From positions 1,743,031 through 1,807,030 of the forward strand of contig NZ_WKJC01000001.1 in the NCBI RefSeq assembly GCF_009674675.1: a stretch of DNA of 64,000 nt, in the 5' to 3' direction. Within the stretch, counting starts at the first letter, position 1. The number at the start of each line of letters is the position of its first letter. Below the pieces are notes generated by a model. It saw nothing but the letters and a program-made list of their open reading frames with translations. It had not been told where the DNA came from and did not search any database. This stretch comes from Kangiella sp. HZ709. GTDB lineage: Bacteria; Pseudomonadota; Gammaproteobacteria; Enterobacterales; Kangiellaceae. Position numbers and translations under genes: made by a program. Shown here in pieces: positions 27,734 to 36,935 of the stretch.

Positions 27734-30274
27734 ATGGATGTGAATAATATTAAACCTACAAAATCTTATTCTCACTACATTCTTGCAGCGGTATTCGCTG
27801 CATTTACTTTTTATGTTTCTTATTCTCAATGGCTCCTGCCGTTAGATTATCTATTTTATGATCGTATTCTAAGATTGCAGCCTGACACTAATAGTGAAGA
27901 TGTGGTGATTGTTGCCATGGACGAATTAAGTTTGCAGGAATATGGACAGTTGCCTTGGAATCGAACACTGCACGCACAACTAATAGACCAGCTCTCAAAA
28001 TCTGAAGTTAAAGCTGTGGGTTATGATGTGCTATTTGACAAAAATAGGGATCTAGACGACCAAGTATTAGTGGATGCTGTTAAGAATAATGGCAAAGTAG
28101 TCTTCCCGGTAATAATTGAAAAGCTCGCACAAAATAGAGAGCTTCTAGAGGTAATGCCTTTCCCTGATTTGATACAAGCGGCAAAGAAAATGGGTGTGGT
28201 TCATTTTGAGTTAGACTCAGACAACATCGCTCGATCGAGTTACCTTAAAGCAGGCTTAGGTGAACCCTTTTGGCGGAGTTTTTCAGCAGAGGTATTAGAG
28301 GTTAGCTCTGACACAGTTTATGCCTTACCAATTAATGAAAAGTCGAAATCACCGTCTTATGATTTAACCATTATTGAGAAAGACGGATTAATTTATATAC
28401 CTTATAAAAAGAATCAGAACCATTTTAAAAAAATTAGTTTTGTAGATGTCGTACAAGGAAAACAAACGGCTTTAGATGCGATTAAAAATAAAGTGGTTTT
28501 TGTAGGCGTCACAGCTACAGCAGCAAGAAATGCAGATTTTTTACCGGTACCGATGAGTCGAGATGGTCAAATAATGCCGGGCGTTGAAATTAATGCGACT
28601 TTATTTGAAGCTCTAAAAGATGAATCTTACATCGAAGCAATGCCAAATGTTTCGAATTCACTTATCTTGACAAGTATTGTATTGGTATTTTTTGTTTTTT
28701 TACCAAAGTTATTACCTCGTCGAAGCTTTTACTATAGTGCAATAATACTCTTAGCTATCATATTTCTGCAATGGTATCTAATGCACTTTCAATATCTGTG
28801 GTTTAAAGTAGCGACGTTAATTGCCGTTATAAGTGTTGGATATTTATTTTGGGTGTGGCAGAAAGTTGTGTCTAACATGACGTTTTTTAAAGCGACGGTG
28901 GAACGACTTAACATAGAGATGGAGCACTCCTTAAAACCTGAGCCAACGAAGAATATAACCGCCAAGCTCAGTTTTTTAGCTCAGCTTAACTTAATAGAAA
29001 AGAAAGCATTAAAGAGTGATTTCAACAAGATAAACGATCAAAGAGAGCTCTATAATCAACTGTTGAAACTTGAAAAAACAGATAGCAGATTAAAGGATAA
29101 AAGATTACTCAGGAGAATCATTAAAGAACCTAAAGAAGAAAGTGTACAGGCAAATAAAAGTTACGGTGTCATTGAGTCAAGAGTAAAAACTTTAGATGAA
29201 GCGATTTCACAAATAAACTTTCTAAGAAGATTTGTAGAACAAACCATGAATAGAATGAGTGACGGCGTTATTCTCGTCGACATGAATGGTTTGATTTTTT
29301 ATAGCAACTTGATTGCAAAACGCTACGTTCCTAGATTATCAAAAGATAAAGAGTTAAGCCTTAAAGAGTTATTTGGGTTATTACAGCTGAAGCGAGATGA
29401 TGAATGGTCTGAGCCGGTGCTAAAAGTATTGAAAGATGGTATTCAACACGAATTTACAGCGTCAATTAATAAAGTTCTTGATGTTAAAGTAAGTATCTCG
29501 CTCATTGATAATTTAGCAGATAATGATTTTATCGTTATCAACATGGTTGATATCTCGGAAATTAAAAGGGAGCAAAGAAGGCAGCTAGAGATGATTGACT
29601 TTATCTCACATGATTTACGCTCTCCAATGACATCGATATTAGCCTTGCTCAATAAAAACTATAATGATTCTAGCACTGCAGAACTATCGATTATCCATAG
29701 AGAAATTGAGAAGTTAACACGTTCGAGTTTAAACCTGGCAGAGCAGTTTTTGATGTTATCGAGGGTTGAATCTAATGCCGAAGCAAAACCATACCCTATT
29801 GAGTTATTGAGTACTATAGACAATGCTATTGCTATAGTGACGCCACAAGCTTCTAACGCAAGTATCAATATCGAATTTGATTTTATGGCGTACGAAGATA
29901 TTTGGTTGTTAGCAAATCAAGATATGTTAGAGCGAGTTATCATTAACCTTTTAACAAACGCAATAAAATATTCGCCAACAGATACCCAAGTAACTGTTTT
30001 GATCGAAGTTACCCCTTTAGCCACATTGGTTAAAGTATGTGATCAAGGTGATGGTATCGATCAGGAACAAATGGAGGCAATATTTAAGCCCTTCTCAAGG
30101 ATGCAAAAGCATGAGGTGACAAAAATTAATGGTATAGGCTTAGGTTTGAGGTTCGTGAAAGCTGTAATGATACGTTTGGGTGGCAAGGTTACTGTTGAAA
30201 GTTGCGGGCAAAAAAACAAAAGTGGCTCAACTTTTACTCTTGAGTTTCCGAATCATTTATTAGTAAAGGATTAA
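27734..30274 (+). CDS. CHASE2-domain sensor histidine kinase
   Basis: The 846-residue protein has one N-terminal membrane helix (about 14-35), a periplasmic CHASE2 domain (about 36-295, with DVVIVAMDELSLQEYG, AVGYDVLFDKN, KVVFVGVTATA), three close membrane helices (about 310-375), a coiled linker, a PAS-like domain near 510-625 (MSDGVILVDMNGLIFYSN) and a kinase core. The phospho-acceptor His lies in FISHDLRSPM; the ATPase shows N-box NLLTNAIKYSP, G1 CDQGDGID and G2 GIGLGLRFVK. It probably phosphorylates the response regulator encoded at 25398. The stimulus is unknown; CHASE2 is a periplasmic sensory domain often encoded beside FecR proteins. Confidence 0.9.
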   Translation: MDVNNIKPTKSYSHYILAAVFAAFTFYVSYSQWLLPLDYLFYDRILRLQPDTNSEDVVIVAMDELSLQEYGQLPWNRTLHAQLIDQLSKSEVKAVGYDVLFDKNRDLDDQVLVDAVKNNGKVVFPVIIEKLAQNRELLEVMPFPDLIQAAKKMGVVHFELDSDNIARSSYLKAGLGEPFWRSFSAEVLEVSSDTVYALPINEKSKSPSYDLTIIEKDGLIYIPYKKNQNHFKKISFVDVVQGKQTALDAIKNKVVFVGVTATAARNADFLPVPMSRDGQIMPGVEINATLFEALKDESYIEAMPNVSNSLILTSIVLVFFVFLPKLLPRRSFYYSAIILLAIIFLQWYLMHFQYLWFKVATLIAVISVGYLFWVWQKVVSNMTFFKATVERLNIEMEHSLKPEPTKNITAKLSFLAQLNLIEKKALKSDFNKINDQRELYNQLLKLEKTDSRLKDKRLLRRIIKEPKEESVQANKSYGVIESRVKTLDEAISQINFLRRFVEQTMNRMSDGVILVDMNGLIFYSNLIAKRYVPRLSKDKELSLKELFGLLQLKRDDEWSEPVLKVLKDGIQHEFTASINKVLDVKVSISLIDNLADNDFIVINMVDISEIKREQRRQLEMIDFISHDLRSPMTSILALLNKNYNDSSTAELSIIHREIEKLTRSSLNLAEQFLMLSRVESNAEAKPYPIELLSTIDNAIAIVTPQASNASINIEFDFMAYEDIWLLANQDMLERVIINLLTNAIKYSPTDTQVTVLIEVTPLATLVKVCDQGDGIDQEQMEAIFKPFSRMQKHEVTKINGIGLGLRFVKAVMIRLGGKVTVESCGQKNKSGSTFTLEFPNHLLVKD

Positions 30275-30373
30275 TTAGTAAATCTAATATACAGCATAAA
30301 AAATCATCATTTTTCATAAGTCATTTTAGTCATTACAATCTGCTTAAATTTTGTTCAGTTTGAGTCGAAGCTT

Positions 30374-31372
30374 ATGATTTTACAACAGAAACAATCTCAG
30401 TTAGCTGCAGCCGGTTTATTGATGGCTATTTTGCTATGGTCTGCATCTTTTGTTGCAATGAAGTACGCTATTGCTGAGCTTGGGCCAATGGTCACAGTCT
30501 TTTTAAGAATGTTATTGGCAATGGCGGTATTAATATTCTTTTTAAAACCCATTACTAAAAAGCAGAGCTACCAAAAGGGCGACTGGTGGCTCTTGGGTTT
30601 ATTGGCTTTGTGTGAGCCTTGCTTATATTTTATTTTTGAAAGCTATGCTTTGACTTACACAACGGCTTCCGAAGCAGGTATGGTCACTGCCTTACAGCCG
30701 CTGTTAATTGCGGTAGCAGCGTTTTATTTTTTAAAAGAAAAAATAAGTGGTCGTACTATTGTAGGTTGTTTGTTGGCATTAGCGGGTGTGATTTTATTGA
30801 CGGTCACAGGAGGAGCTTCTGAGCATGCTTCAAATCCTTGGCTAGGCAACCTTTTAGAATTTGGCGCCATTGTTGCGGCTACTGTCTACTGCTTATTAGC
30901 AAGAAAATTAGCACAGCGCTATTCGCCAATATTTTTAACGATGCTACAAACTATTGCTGGTACGGTATTTTTCCTGCCGTTAGTGTTTATGCAAACAGAA
31001 GCCATATCATTTGATATTTCTGGCCAAGCGATCCTAGCGATTTTATTTTTAGCTTTTGGGGTCAATATTTTTGCGTTTACTTGTTACAACTTTGCCTTCA
31101 AAGTTATGCCGGCGTCACAAGTTGGAAGCTTAATGAATCTTTTACCTTTGGGCACTTTATTCTTTGGCTGGTTGCTGTTGGGTGAGACTTTGGCACCGAT
31201 GCAATACGCGGCAGCTGGATTGGTCTTGATTGGTGTGATTTGGTCGCAAACCAAGCCAAAAGCAAAAACTGTGTTCATAGAGCAGTCTGCCATTGCCCGT
31301 CAGTGGGAGGCGATCCCTAGCTCAAAAGAAATGATTTTCGATCTAAAGTCGCAACTGAAAATTAGCCATTAG
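30374..31372 (+). CDS. EamA/DMT-family transporter
   Basis: The 332-residue protein has ten predicted membrane helices in two EamA repeats: the first begins LLMAILLWSASFVAMKYAI, the second LLEFGAIVAATVYCLLARKLA. Members export small metabolites such as amino acids or take up nucleotide sugars; no substrate can be deduced. A hydrophilic tail of about 40 residues follows the last helix. The gene stands alone after the kinase and converges with copB. Confidence 0.85.
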   Translation: MILQQKQSQLAAAGLLMAILLWSASFVAMKYAIAELGPMVTVFLRMLLAMAVLIFFLKPITKKQSYQKGDWWLLGLLALCEPCLYFIFESYALTYTTASEAGMVTALQPLLIAVAAFYFLKEKISGRTIVGCLLALAGVILLTVTGGASEHASNPWLGNLLEFGAIVAATVYCLLARKLAQRYSPIFLTMLQTIAGTVFFLPLVFMQTEAISFDISGQAILAILFLAFGVNIFAFTCYNFAFKVMPASQVGSLMNLLPLGTLFFGWLLLGETLAPMQYAAAGLVLIGVIWSQTKPKAKTVFIEQSAIARQWEAIPSSKEMIFDLKSQLKISH

Positions 31373-31377
31373 ATGTT

Positions 31378-31407
31378 CAGCCATTTCCGCTTTTGCGGGA
31401 ATGGCTG
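31378..31407. terminator. Hairpin between convergent EamA and copB genes
   Basis: A 13-bp stem with one G-T pair (CAGCCATTTCCGC / GCGGGAATGGCTG) closes a TTTT loop, 6 bases after the EamA stop. No T-run follows on either strand, so it is a terminator-like structure, perhaps bidirectional. Confidence 0.5.
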
Positions 31408-31447
31408 ATAAATCTGAATCAAGATCAGGTAAGAATGAGAAGCAGGT

Positions 31448-32158
31448 TTAAAACCAAAATTTAATCCCTACTAAAAAGTTGTTTTCTTCATTTTCACCAT
31501 CATTTAATTCGGCAAAATCAGCGGTAGAGCCGTATTTCTTTTTATGCTCAAAGCCGAAATAAAAAGCAAACTCTCTAACAAACTCATACCTTAGACGCAA
31601 ACCTAAACTGGCATCGGATAAACCTGAGCCGATCTCATTGATAGGGTCATCCTGGCCATAAAAGTTAACCTCTAGTTCAGGGCTGAGAATCCATTGTTGG
31701 GTTATGGGCATTTCGTATTCTGCTTCAAAGCGGGCAGCTAAATCGCCATTATCGCCGACAAAGATGGCGCTATCGATTTCAAAATAATAAGGTGATAAAC
31801 CATGTAAGCCTATAACCGCCCAGGTTCTTTCTTCAGCTAATTGAAAATCATGGCGAACACCGAACTGTAGATCCCAATAAGGATAGAGGGCTTTGGAATA
31901 GAGGGCTTGTAGCTCCAGTTCCTCTGTTTCTGAACCCACCTGTTCAACTTCTGTTTTTAACCAAAATTTATTTAAATCTTTGCCTATCCAAAAATCAGCT
32001 TCAAAAGCAAAAACATCAAGGTTGTCATCTTGGAAGTAATCTAGCTGATGAACCTTTAAATGAGTTAATAGGGGATCATCTTTGGAGCCAGCTTGAATGA
32101 CACAAGCGCAAAGACTAATGAAAATAGTAATTAAGCGTAAAGTATTCATGTTAGTCAC
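31448..32158 (-). CDS. copB: Copper resistance protein CopB (outer membrane)
   Basis: The 236-residue protein has a signal peptide (ISLCACVIQAGS) and a beta-barrel pattern ending in aromatic NNFLVGIKFWF. CopB signatures include FAFEADFWIGKDLNKFWLKTEVEQ, LQFGVRHDFQ and SDASLGLRLRYEF. Family members usually carry a Met/His-rich segment before the barrel; this one is short and lacks it, while the copA neighbour has an expanded one. CopB is thought to bind or move copper at the outer membrane. It starts 1 base after the copA stop. Confidence 0.88.
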   Translation of the reverse strand: MTNMNTLRLITIFISLCACVIQAGSKDDPLLTHLKVHQLDYFQDDNLDVFAFEADFWIGKDLNKFWLKTEVEQVGSETEELELQALYSKALYPYWDLQFGVRHDFQLAEERTWAVIGLHGLSPYYFEIDSAIFVGDNGDLAARFEAEYEMPITQQWILSPELEVNFYGQDDPINEIGSGLSDASLGLRLRYEFVREFAFYFGFEHKKKYGSTADFAELNDGENEENNFLVGIKFWF

Positions 32159-32159
32159 C

Positions 32160-34106
32160 TTAAGAGATTTTCACTTCACGCATCATGCCAGGCATGTGGA
32201 ATAGTAAATGACAATGATAAGCCCAACGTCCTTTAGCATCCGCTGTAACAAGGTAGCTCGCCTTAGAACCCGGCTGGACGATAATAGTATGTTTCTTAGG
32301 AATATAATCCGGATCGCCCGTTTCAAGCTCGCTCCATACTCCATGCAAATGAACTGGGTGAGTCATCATCGTATCGTTGACTAAAACAATTCTGATCCGC
32401 TCGCCATACTCAAGTTCAATCGGTTCAGCGTGCATATGTTTGATGCCGTTCATCGACCACATATAACGATGCATATTGCCGGTAAGATGTATATGCAACT
32501 CACGACTAGGTTGACGTTTATCATGGGTTGGGTAATAACCTTTGATATCAGAATACTTTAACACTCGGCGGCCATACCGTTCCTGATGATCTCTTAATCC
32601 TATCCCAGGATCATCAATGCCATCCATAGGCATTTCTGCTCGCATGTCGACGTGAGGTCCGTACTCAGTTTCAGCATGCTGGATTGGACTGTTACTACCG
32701 TAGCCAGCTTTTCCAAGCTTAGAATCTGAAGCTGTTAGGTCGTGATTTTTATGATGTTGCATGCCATTTTGTTTTGGCATCCTATGCTGGCTGTGCTCTT
32801 TATTGGAGTGATCCATTTTGGAGTGATCCATTTTGGAGTGATCCATTTTGGAGTGATCCATTTTGGAGTGATCCATTTTGGAGTGATCCATTTTGGAGTG
32901 ATCCATTTTGGAGTGATCCATTTTGGAGTGATCCATTTTGGAATGATCCATACCTGTCATATTATGCATTGAATGATCCATCCCCATATCCCTATGCTCA
33001 AGTATAGGAGCGTAGTCCATAGACGGAACATCAGCAGAATAATTTAAATCTGGCGTTAAAGTTCCACGAGCAAAACCAGAACGATCAATAGTTTGCGCAA
33101 AAATGGTATAAGCTTTATCTTCTGGTTCAACTATAACGTCATAAGTTTCTGCCACACCAATTCTAAACTCATCGATGGAGACTGGCTGTATAAGCTGACC
33201 GTCCGTAGCAACCACCGTCATTTTTAACCCTGGAATCCTGACATCAAAAATACTCATGGCGGCGGCGTTAATGAAGCGCAAGCGCACCTTATCACCTTTG
33301 CGGAATTGTCCTAGCCAGCCGCTATCTGGTGTATTGCCATTCATTAAATAGGTGTAGGTATAACCTGTTACATCGGCGATATCCGTTTCGCTCATACGCA
33401 TTTGATTCCACATTTCGCGCTCGGCCATAGTACCCGATAAGCCTTTATTTTTAATATCATTCCAAAGATCGCGCATAGTCCTTTCTCTGAAATTATAGTA
33501 ATGGCTCATTTTTTTGAGCTTGGCATAAATATCATGCGGGTTTTCATCACTCCAATCGGATAGCATCACCACAAAATCACAATCGTAGTCAAAAGGCTCA
33601 GGTTCTTTCGGATGAACAATCATGGCGCCATAGATCCCAGTTTGTTCCTGGAAACCGGAATGGCTGTGATACCAATAGGTACCACTTTGATTGAGATCGA
33701 ATTGATATTGAAATGTTTCTCCAGGCTTAATGCCATCAAAACTTAAACCAGGAACTCCATCCATTTCAGAAGGAAGAATAATGCCATGCCAATGAATAGA
33801 GCTGTCGACTTTTAATTTATTGGTGACGTTTAAAGTAACTCGCTCACCTTCTTGCCAATGCAAAACGGGAGCCGGTAAGCCTTGGTTAACAGTCGTAGCG
33901 AGCGCTTTCTTACCAGTATAATTAACCAATTGATAATCAATATCTAAGTCAAACTTATTTCCTTTTAAACTGGTTAACTGATGAATAGAGTTTTCTGTGT
34001 CAGCTATTGCGCTTGACCAAGGGAGGCTTGATACGGTTAACGTAGAAGTCGCGCCCAGCACAAATTGACGTCGCGAAAGATTAGGATTTTTAAATAAATG
34101 ACTCAT
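32160..34106 (-). CDS. copA: Periplasmic multicopper oxidase CopA, with expanded MDHSK repeats
   Basis: The 648-residue protein has a twin-arginine signal (LSRRQFVLGAT) for folded export. Copper ligands of the cupredoxin domains are visible: SIHWHGI, TYWYHSHSGF, THPVHLHG and the C-terminal HCHLLFHMPGMM. CopA oxidises or sequesters copper in the periplasm. Residues about 385-434 consist of ten MDHSK-type pentapeptides, a Met/His/Asp-rich insert expected to bind copper; at the DNA level it is a 15-base tandem repeat. Such inserts occur in CopA proteins, but the near-perfect identity here indicates recent expansion or ongoing slippage. It lies between the CopL-like gene and copB. Confidence 0.95.
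   Translation of the reverse strand: MSHLFKNPNLSRRQFVLGATSTLTVSSLPWSSAIADTENSIHQLTSLKGNKFDLDIDYQLVNYTGKKALATTVNQGLPAPVLHWQEGERVTLNVTNKLKVDSSIHWHGIILPSEMDGVPGLSFDGIKPGETFQYQFDLNQSGTYWYHSHSGFQEQTGIYGAMIVHPKEPEPFDYDCDFVVMLSDWSDENPHDIYAKLKKMSHYYNFRERTMRDLWNDIKNKGLSGTMAEREMWNQMRMSETDIADVTGYTYTYLMNGNTPDSGWLGQFRKGDKVRLRFINAAAMSIFDVRIPGLKMTVVATDGQLIQPVSIDEFRIGVAETYDVIVEPEDKAYTIFAQTIDRSGFARGTLTPDLNYSADVPSMDYAPILEHRDMGMDHSMHNMTGMDHSKMDHSKMDHSKMDHSKMDHSKMDHSKMDHSKMDHSKMDHSKMDHSNKEHSQHRMPKQNGMQHHKNHDLTASDSKLGKAGYGSNSPIQHAETEYGPHVDMRAEMPMDGIDDPGIGLRDHQERYGRRVLKYSDIKGYYPTHDKRQPSRELHIHLTGNMHRYMWSMNGIKHMHAEPIELEYGERIRIVLVNDTMMTHPVHLHGVWSELETGDPDYIPKKHTIIVQPGSKASYLVTADAKGRWAYHCHLLFHMPGMMREVKIS
32805..32954. 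repeat. 15-base tandem repeat array inside copA
   Basis: Nine consecutive identical copies of GGAGTGATCCATTTT are followed by one variant unit starting GGAATGATCCAT. Each unit encodes one MDHSK pentapeptide on the minus strand. The unit is a multiple of three, so gain or loss of copies would change the length of the copper-binding insert without a frameshift. Confidence 0.97.
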
Positions 34107-34159
34107 GTAACACCCAAGTTGAAATTAATAACACTTAATAAAGACGGATCGGTTTTGTG

Positions 34160-34537
34160 TTAAGAAATTTTGGGAGGTATAAAAAATTCCTGGGAAGGAT
34201 TCAAGTAATGATGCTTATTAAAGACTAGTAATTTGCCTTTGCGCAAGTGGATAAAAGTGCTGAACAGAGCTTGCTGATTGTAAAAGCTCGATGAGCTAGC
34301 CATCAAACAATCACACTCTTCACAGCAGTCACTTTGTTCATCGGTTTTTGTAGGTTTTGACGCCAATTGCTTGGACATCATCTCAGCACAATGATCGCTA
34401 TTTGAATTGGGCTGAATCATCTCATTTGTATCTACTTTCATATCCATGTTATGACTAGTCATACTCAGGCTTTTGGGCACTACTAACGAAAGCAGCAGCG
34501 CACAAATGGACAGGAGTGAGATGATGGATTTATTCAT
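34160..34537 (-). CDS. CopL-like small metal-binding exported protein
   Basis: The 125-residue protein has a signal peptide (ISLLSICALLLSLVVPKSLS). It then shows Met/His/Cys-rich clusters, SHNMDMK, HCAEMM and especially DCCEECDCLM, that look like a soft-metal site. In xanthomonads a small protein of this type, CopL, precedes copA-copB and is required for copper-induced expression. Position directly upstream of copA and the metal-ligand content fit that role, but overall sequence match cannot be tested here. It starts 26 bases after dsbD. Confidence 0.6.
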   Translation of the reverse strand: MNKSIISLLSICALLLSLVVPKSLSMTSHNMDMKVDTNEMIQPNSNSDHCAEMMSKQLASKPTKTDEQSDCCEECDCLMASSSSFYNQQALFSTFIHLRKGKLLVFNKHHYLNPSQEFFIPPKIS

Positions 34538-34563
34538 ACTACAAATAATATACCGAAATACCC

Positions 34564-36399
34564 TTATTTTAAAGCGGCATTAATTCGTTTTAAAAACTGC
34601 TCAGCGTCTTCAAATCCAGTGGCCCTATATTGAGGCAATTCCTGTCCTTGTGCGTTAAAAAACATAATACTGGGCAATCCTAATACGTCGTAGGCTTCCA
34701 TAAGCTCAACATCGAACTGATCATTATCAGTCACATCGGCTTGTAATAAAACCGTATTAGAGAGTGCTTGCGCTACTTCAGGGCGACTAAAGACCAGCTC
34801 TTCAAATTCATAACAAGCTGCACACCATTCAGCAAAGAAATCCAGCATTACGGTTTTGTTTTCAGCTTTGGCTTGAACCACCCTGGCTTGAAGTTGTTCT
34901 AAAGTCTTTACTCGTTCGAAAGGCAGGTGTTGATTTGATTCTGCAACCGCTGTGCCACTGCTGACATAGGTACCTTTTAATGGGCTAACTAAGTCGCGAT
35001 TACCTTGGGCGCCGCCAATAAATAATAAAGTTCCGTAAACCATTAAAGCTAAACCAATGGCTTTAAAGAAATTATTCCAACCAGCTTTAGGTAAAGAACT
35101 TTGAAATAAATAATAGCCTGGTATTAAGGCTAATAGAGCCCAACCATACATGTAGATTGAGTTGGGTAATAGGTGTTTAACCAGATATAAAGCGACAGCT
35201 AACATGGCAACACCAAAGGCTGCTTTGATGGCATCCATCCAAGCGCCGGCTTTTGGCAGGAACTTTCCACCAGTAACGGCAATAATAATTAGCGGGATAC
35301 CCATGCCTACGCCAAGTCCATACAAAGCGGTAGCGCCTAAAAGAATATCGCCTGATTGTGCAATGACCAATAAAATTGCGATTAATGGGACTGTGACACA
35401 AGGTGATACGATCAAAGCAGAAATAACACCCATGATCGCTGTTCCGATATAACCGCCTTTTTGGTCATTGGACTTTTGCGCCAGTTTAGCCTGCATACTT
35501 GAAGGCAGTTGTAATTCATAAAAACCAAACATGGAAAGCGATAACAGTACAAAAGCTACGGCAGCGCCGATAACAAAATAAGGATGTTGTAAATAACCTG
35601 ATAAAGACTTACCAGCAAGCGCAACTAAAACCCCTAAAATGGTGTAAACAATCGCAACTGCTTGGGTGTAGGTTAAGGATAAAGCAAAGGCACGACGAGT
35701 ATTTAACTTGTCACCTTGCCCAGCAATAATTCCTGAAATAATTGGAATCATGGGGAAAACACAAGGCGTAAAAGTAAGCCCTAAGCCGATTAAAATAAAT
35801 TTAAAGAAATTCCAAAGAATACTTTTATTGTTTAAATCATCCACTAACTTATCTTGCTCAGAAGCAAATTCAGGAGTACTAGAGGATGCTGCTGGGTTTG
35901 ATCCTTCTGATGAGCTAGTAGAGCTCGTTGCAGTAACTAAAGAGCTATCAACGTTTAAGTCAAACTCGCGAGTTGTAGGCGGGTAACACAAACGATCTTC
36001 GGCGCAACCTTGAAAATCTAAAGATACCTTTATTGATTTGCTACTAGCCGCAGTGATCGGCCCGGCAAATTCTAAAAACTTATAATAGACTTCAGTTAAT
36101 CCAAAATAAGGATCATCTTTTTCATAACCCTCTGGAATAATGAGCTCACCGAAAGAAGCATTTTTTGATGTTAGCTTAAGGCGCATCTTATAGAGGTAAT
36201 AACCCTCAGCTATATCAAATTTCACGATGACTTGGTCGTCTAATATCTCAAGTGTTGGAATAAAAGCATCATCTACAGATAATAATTTATCTTCTTTGGC
36301 AATAAGCGAACCCAGATCGATGGCTGGGCTTGCGTTAGCGTTAAAGCCAGTTGAAATTAAAAGTAGAAAAATAAAACTAAAAATCTTTTTCATCATCAT
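34564..36399 (-). CDS. dsbD: Thiol:disulfide interchange protein DsbD
   Basis: The 611-residue protein has all three parts of DsbD: a signal peptide and periplasmic alpha domain with Cys pair in FQGCAEDRLCYPPT; a central eight-helix membrane domain with redox Cys in FTPCVFPM and VSPCVTVP; and a C-terminal thioredoxin-like gamma domain with CAAC at residues 526-529. It passes electrons from cytoplasmic thioredoxin to periplasmic DsbC, DsbG and cytochrome maturation proteins. It follows cutA by 28 bases. Keeping periplasmic thiols reduced is relevant to the copper genes downstream. Confidence 0.96.
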   Translation of the reverse strand: MMMKKIFSFIFLLLISTGFNANASPAIDLGSLIAKEDKLLSVDDAFIPTLEILDDQVIVKFDIAEGYYLYKMRLKLTSKNASFGELIIPEGYEKDDPYFGLTEVYYKFLEFAGPITAASSKSIKVSLDFQGCAEDRLCYPPTTREFDLNVDSSLVTATSSTSSSEGSNPAASSSTPEFASEQDKLVDDLNNKSILWNFFKFILIGLGLTFTPCVFPMIPIISGIIAGQGDKLNTRRAFALSLTYTQAVAIVYTILGVLVALAGKSLSGYLQHPYFVIGAAVAFVLLSLSMFGFYELQLPSSMQAKLAQKSNDQKGGYIGTAIMGVISALIVSPCVTVPLIAILLVIAQSGDILLGATALYGLGVGMGIPLIIIAVTGGKFLPKAGAWMDAIKAAFGVAMLAVALYLVKHLLPNSIYMYGWALLALIPGYYLFQSSLPKAGWNNFFKAIGLALMVYGTLLFIGGAQGNRDLVSPLKGTYVSSGTAVAESNQHLPFERVKTLEQLQARVVQAKAENKTVMLDFFAEWCAACYEFEELVFSRPEVAQALSNTVLLQADVTDNDQFDVELMEAYDVLGLPSIMFFNAQGQELPQYRATGFEDAEQFLKRINAALK

Positions 36400-36427
36400 T
36401 TTCTTGGTTAAGTATCCGGGTGAATTT

Positions 36428-36760
36428 CTAGAGTTTAGTGTCTAGAGAGTTTGTTAGCCATTGCCCATAAGAGGCGGAAACTTCGTTAATATTACAACTA
36501 ATTAGTTCTGGGACATCATATGGATGGTTTTTATCTAACCAGTCTTCAATTGCTGCAAACTTAGCTGTCTTGGATTTTATTAAAAGTAGTACTTCTTGCT
36601 CTTGCTCAATCTTATCCTGCCAAGAGTAGATGCTAGTCACCTGCGGCATTAGATTAACACAGGCCGCGAGTTTCAATTTGACTAAATCACGCGCTAGCAA
36701 TTCTGCGCTGGCTTGATCGGGCGCGGTTGATAGCAATATTTGAAATTCAGGGGTATTCAT
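36428..36760 (-). CDS. cutA: CutA family protein
   Basis: The 110-residue protein has the CutA pattern: LLSTAPDQASAELLARDLVKLKLAACVN, then SIYSWQDKIEQEQEVLLLIK and HPYDVPELI. CutA is a trimeric PII-like protein once linked to divalent-cation tolerance; its molecular role is still debated. It leads a minus-strand run cutA-dsbD-copL-copA-copB. cutA-dsbD next to fxsA and groESL is a familiar order in Gammaproteobacteria. Confidence 0.94.
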   Translation of the reverse strand: MNTPEFQILLSTAPDQASAELLARDLVKLKLAACVNLMPQVTSIYSWQDKIEQEQEVLLLIKSKTAKFAAIEDWLDKNHPYDVPELISCNINEVSASYGQWLTNSLDTKL

Positions 36761-36935
36761 TCTTTTCTTTCGTAATCATAACTCGTTACAATTATCGAGC
36801 TTGTAATATGATGGTTAGCAGCCATTATATGATTAATACATTGAGAAACCATGCCCTTAACTGGTGAATAAGCGTAAAAGTTTGTCAGTAAAGGTAGCGT
36901 GAATGGAAATGACTTGAAGAGTTAACGAGAAAAAT

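Noticed and set aside
32805-32954. CRISPR-like array
   Set aside because: The units are contiguous 15-base repeats with no unique spacers, and lie inside copA.
32742-33007. Two plus-strand open frames of about 76 residues with a VIHFG or SDPFW repeat
   Set aside because: They are the other frames of the 15-base copA repeat, which stays open because the unit is a multiple of three; there is no ribosome-binding site and the copA frame has full-family motifs.
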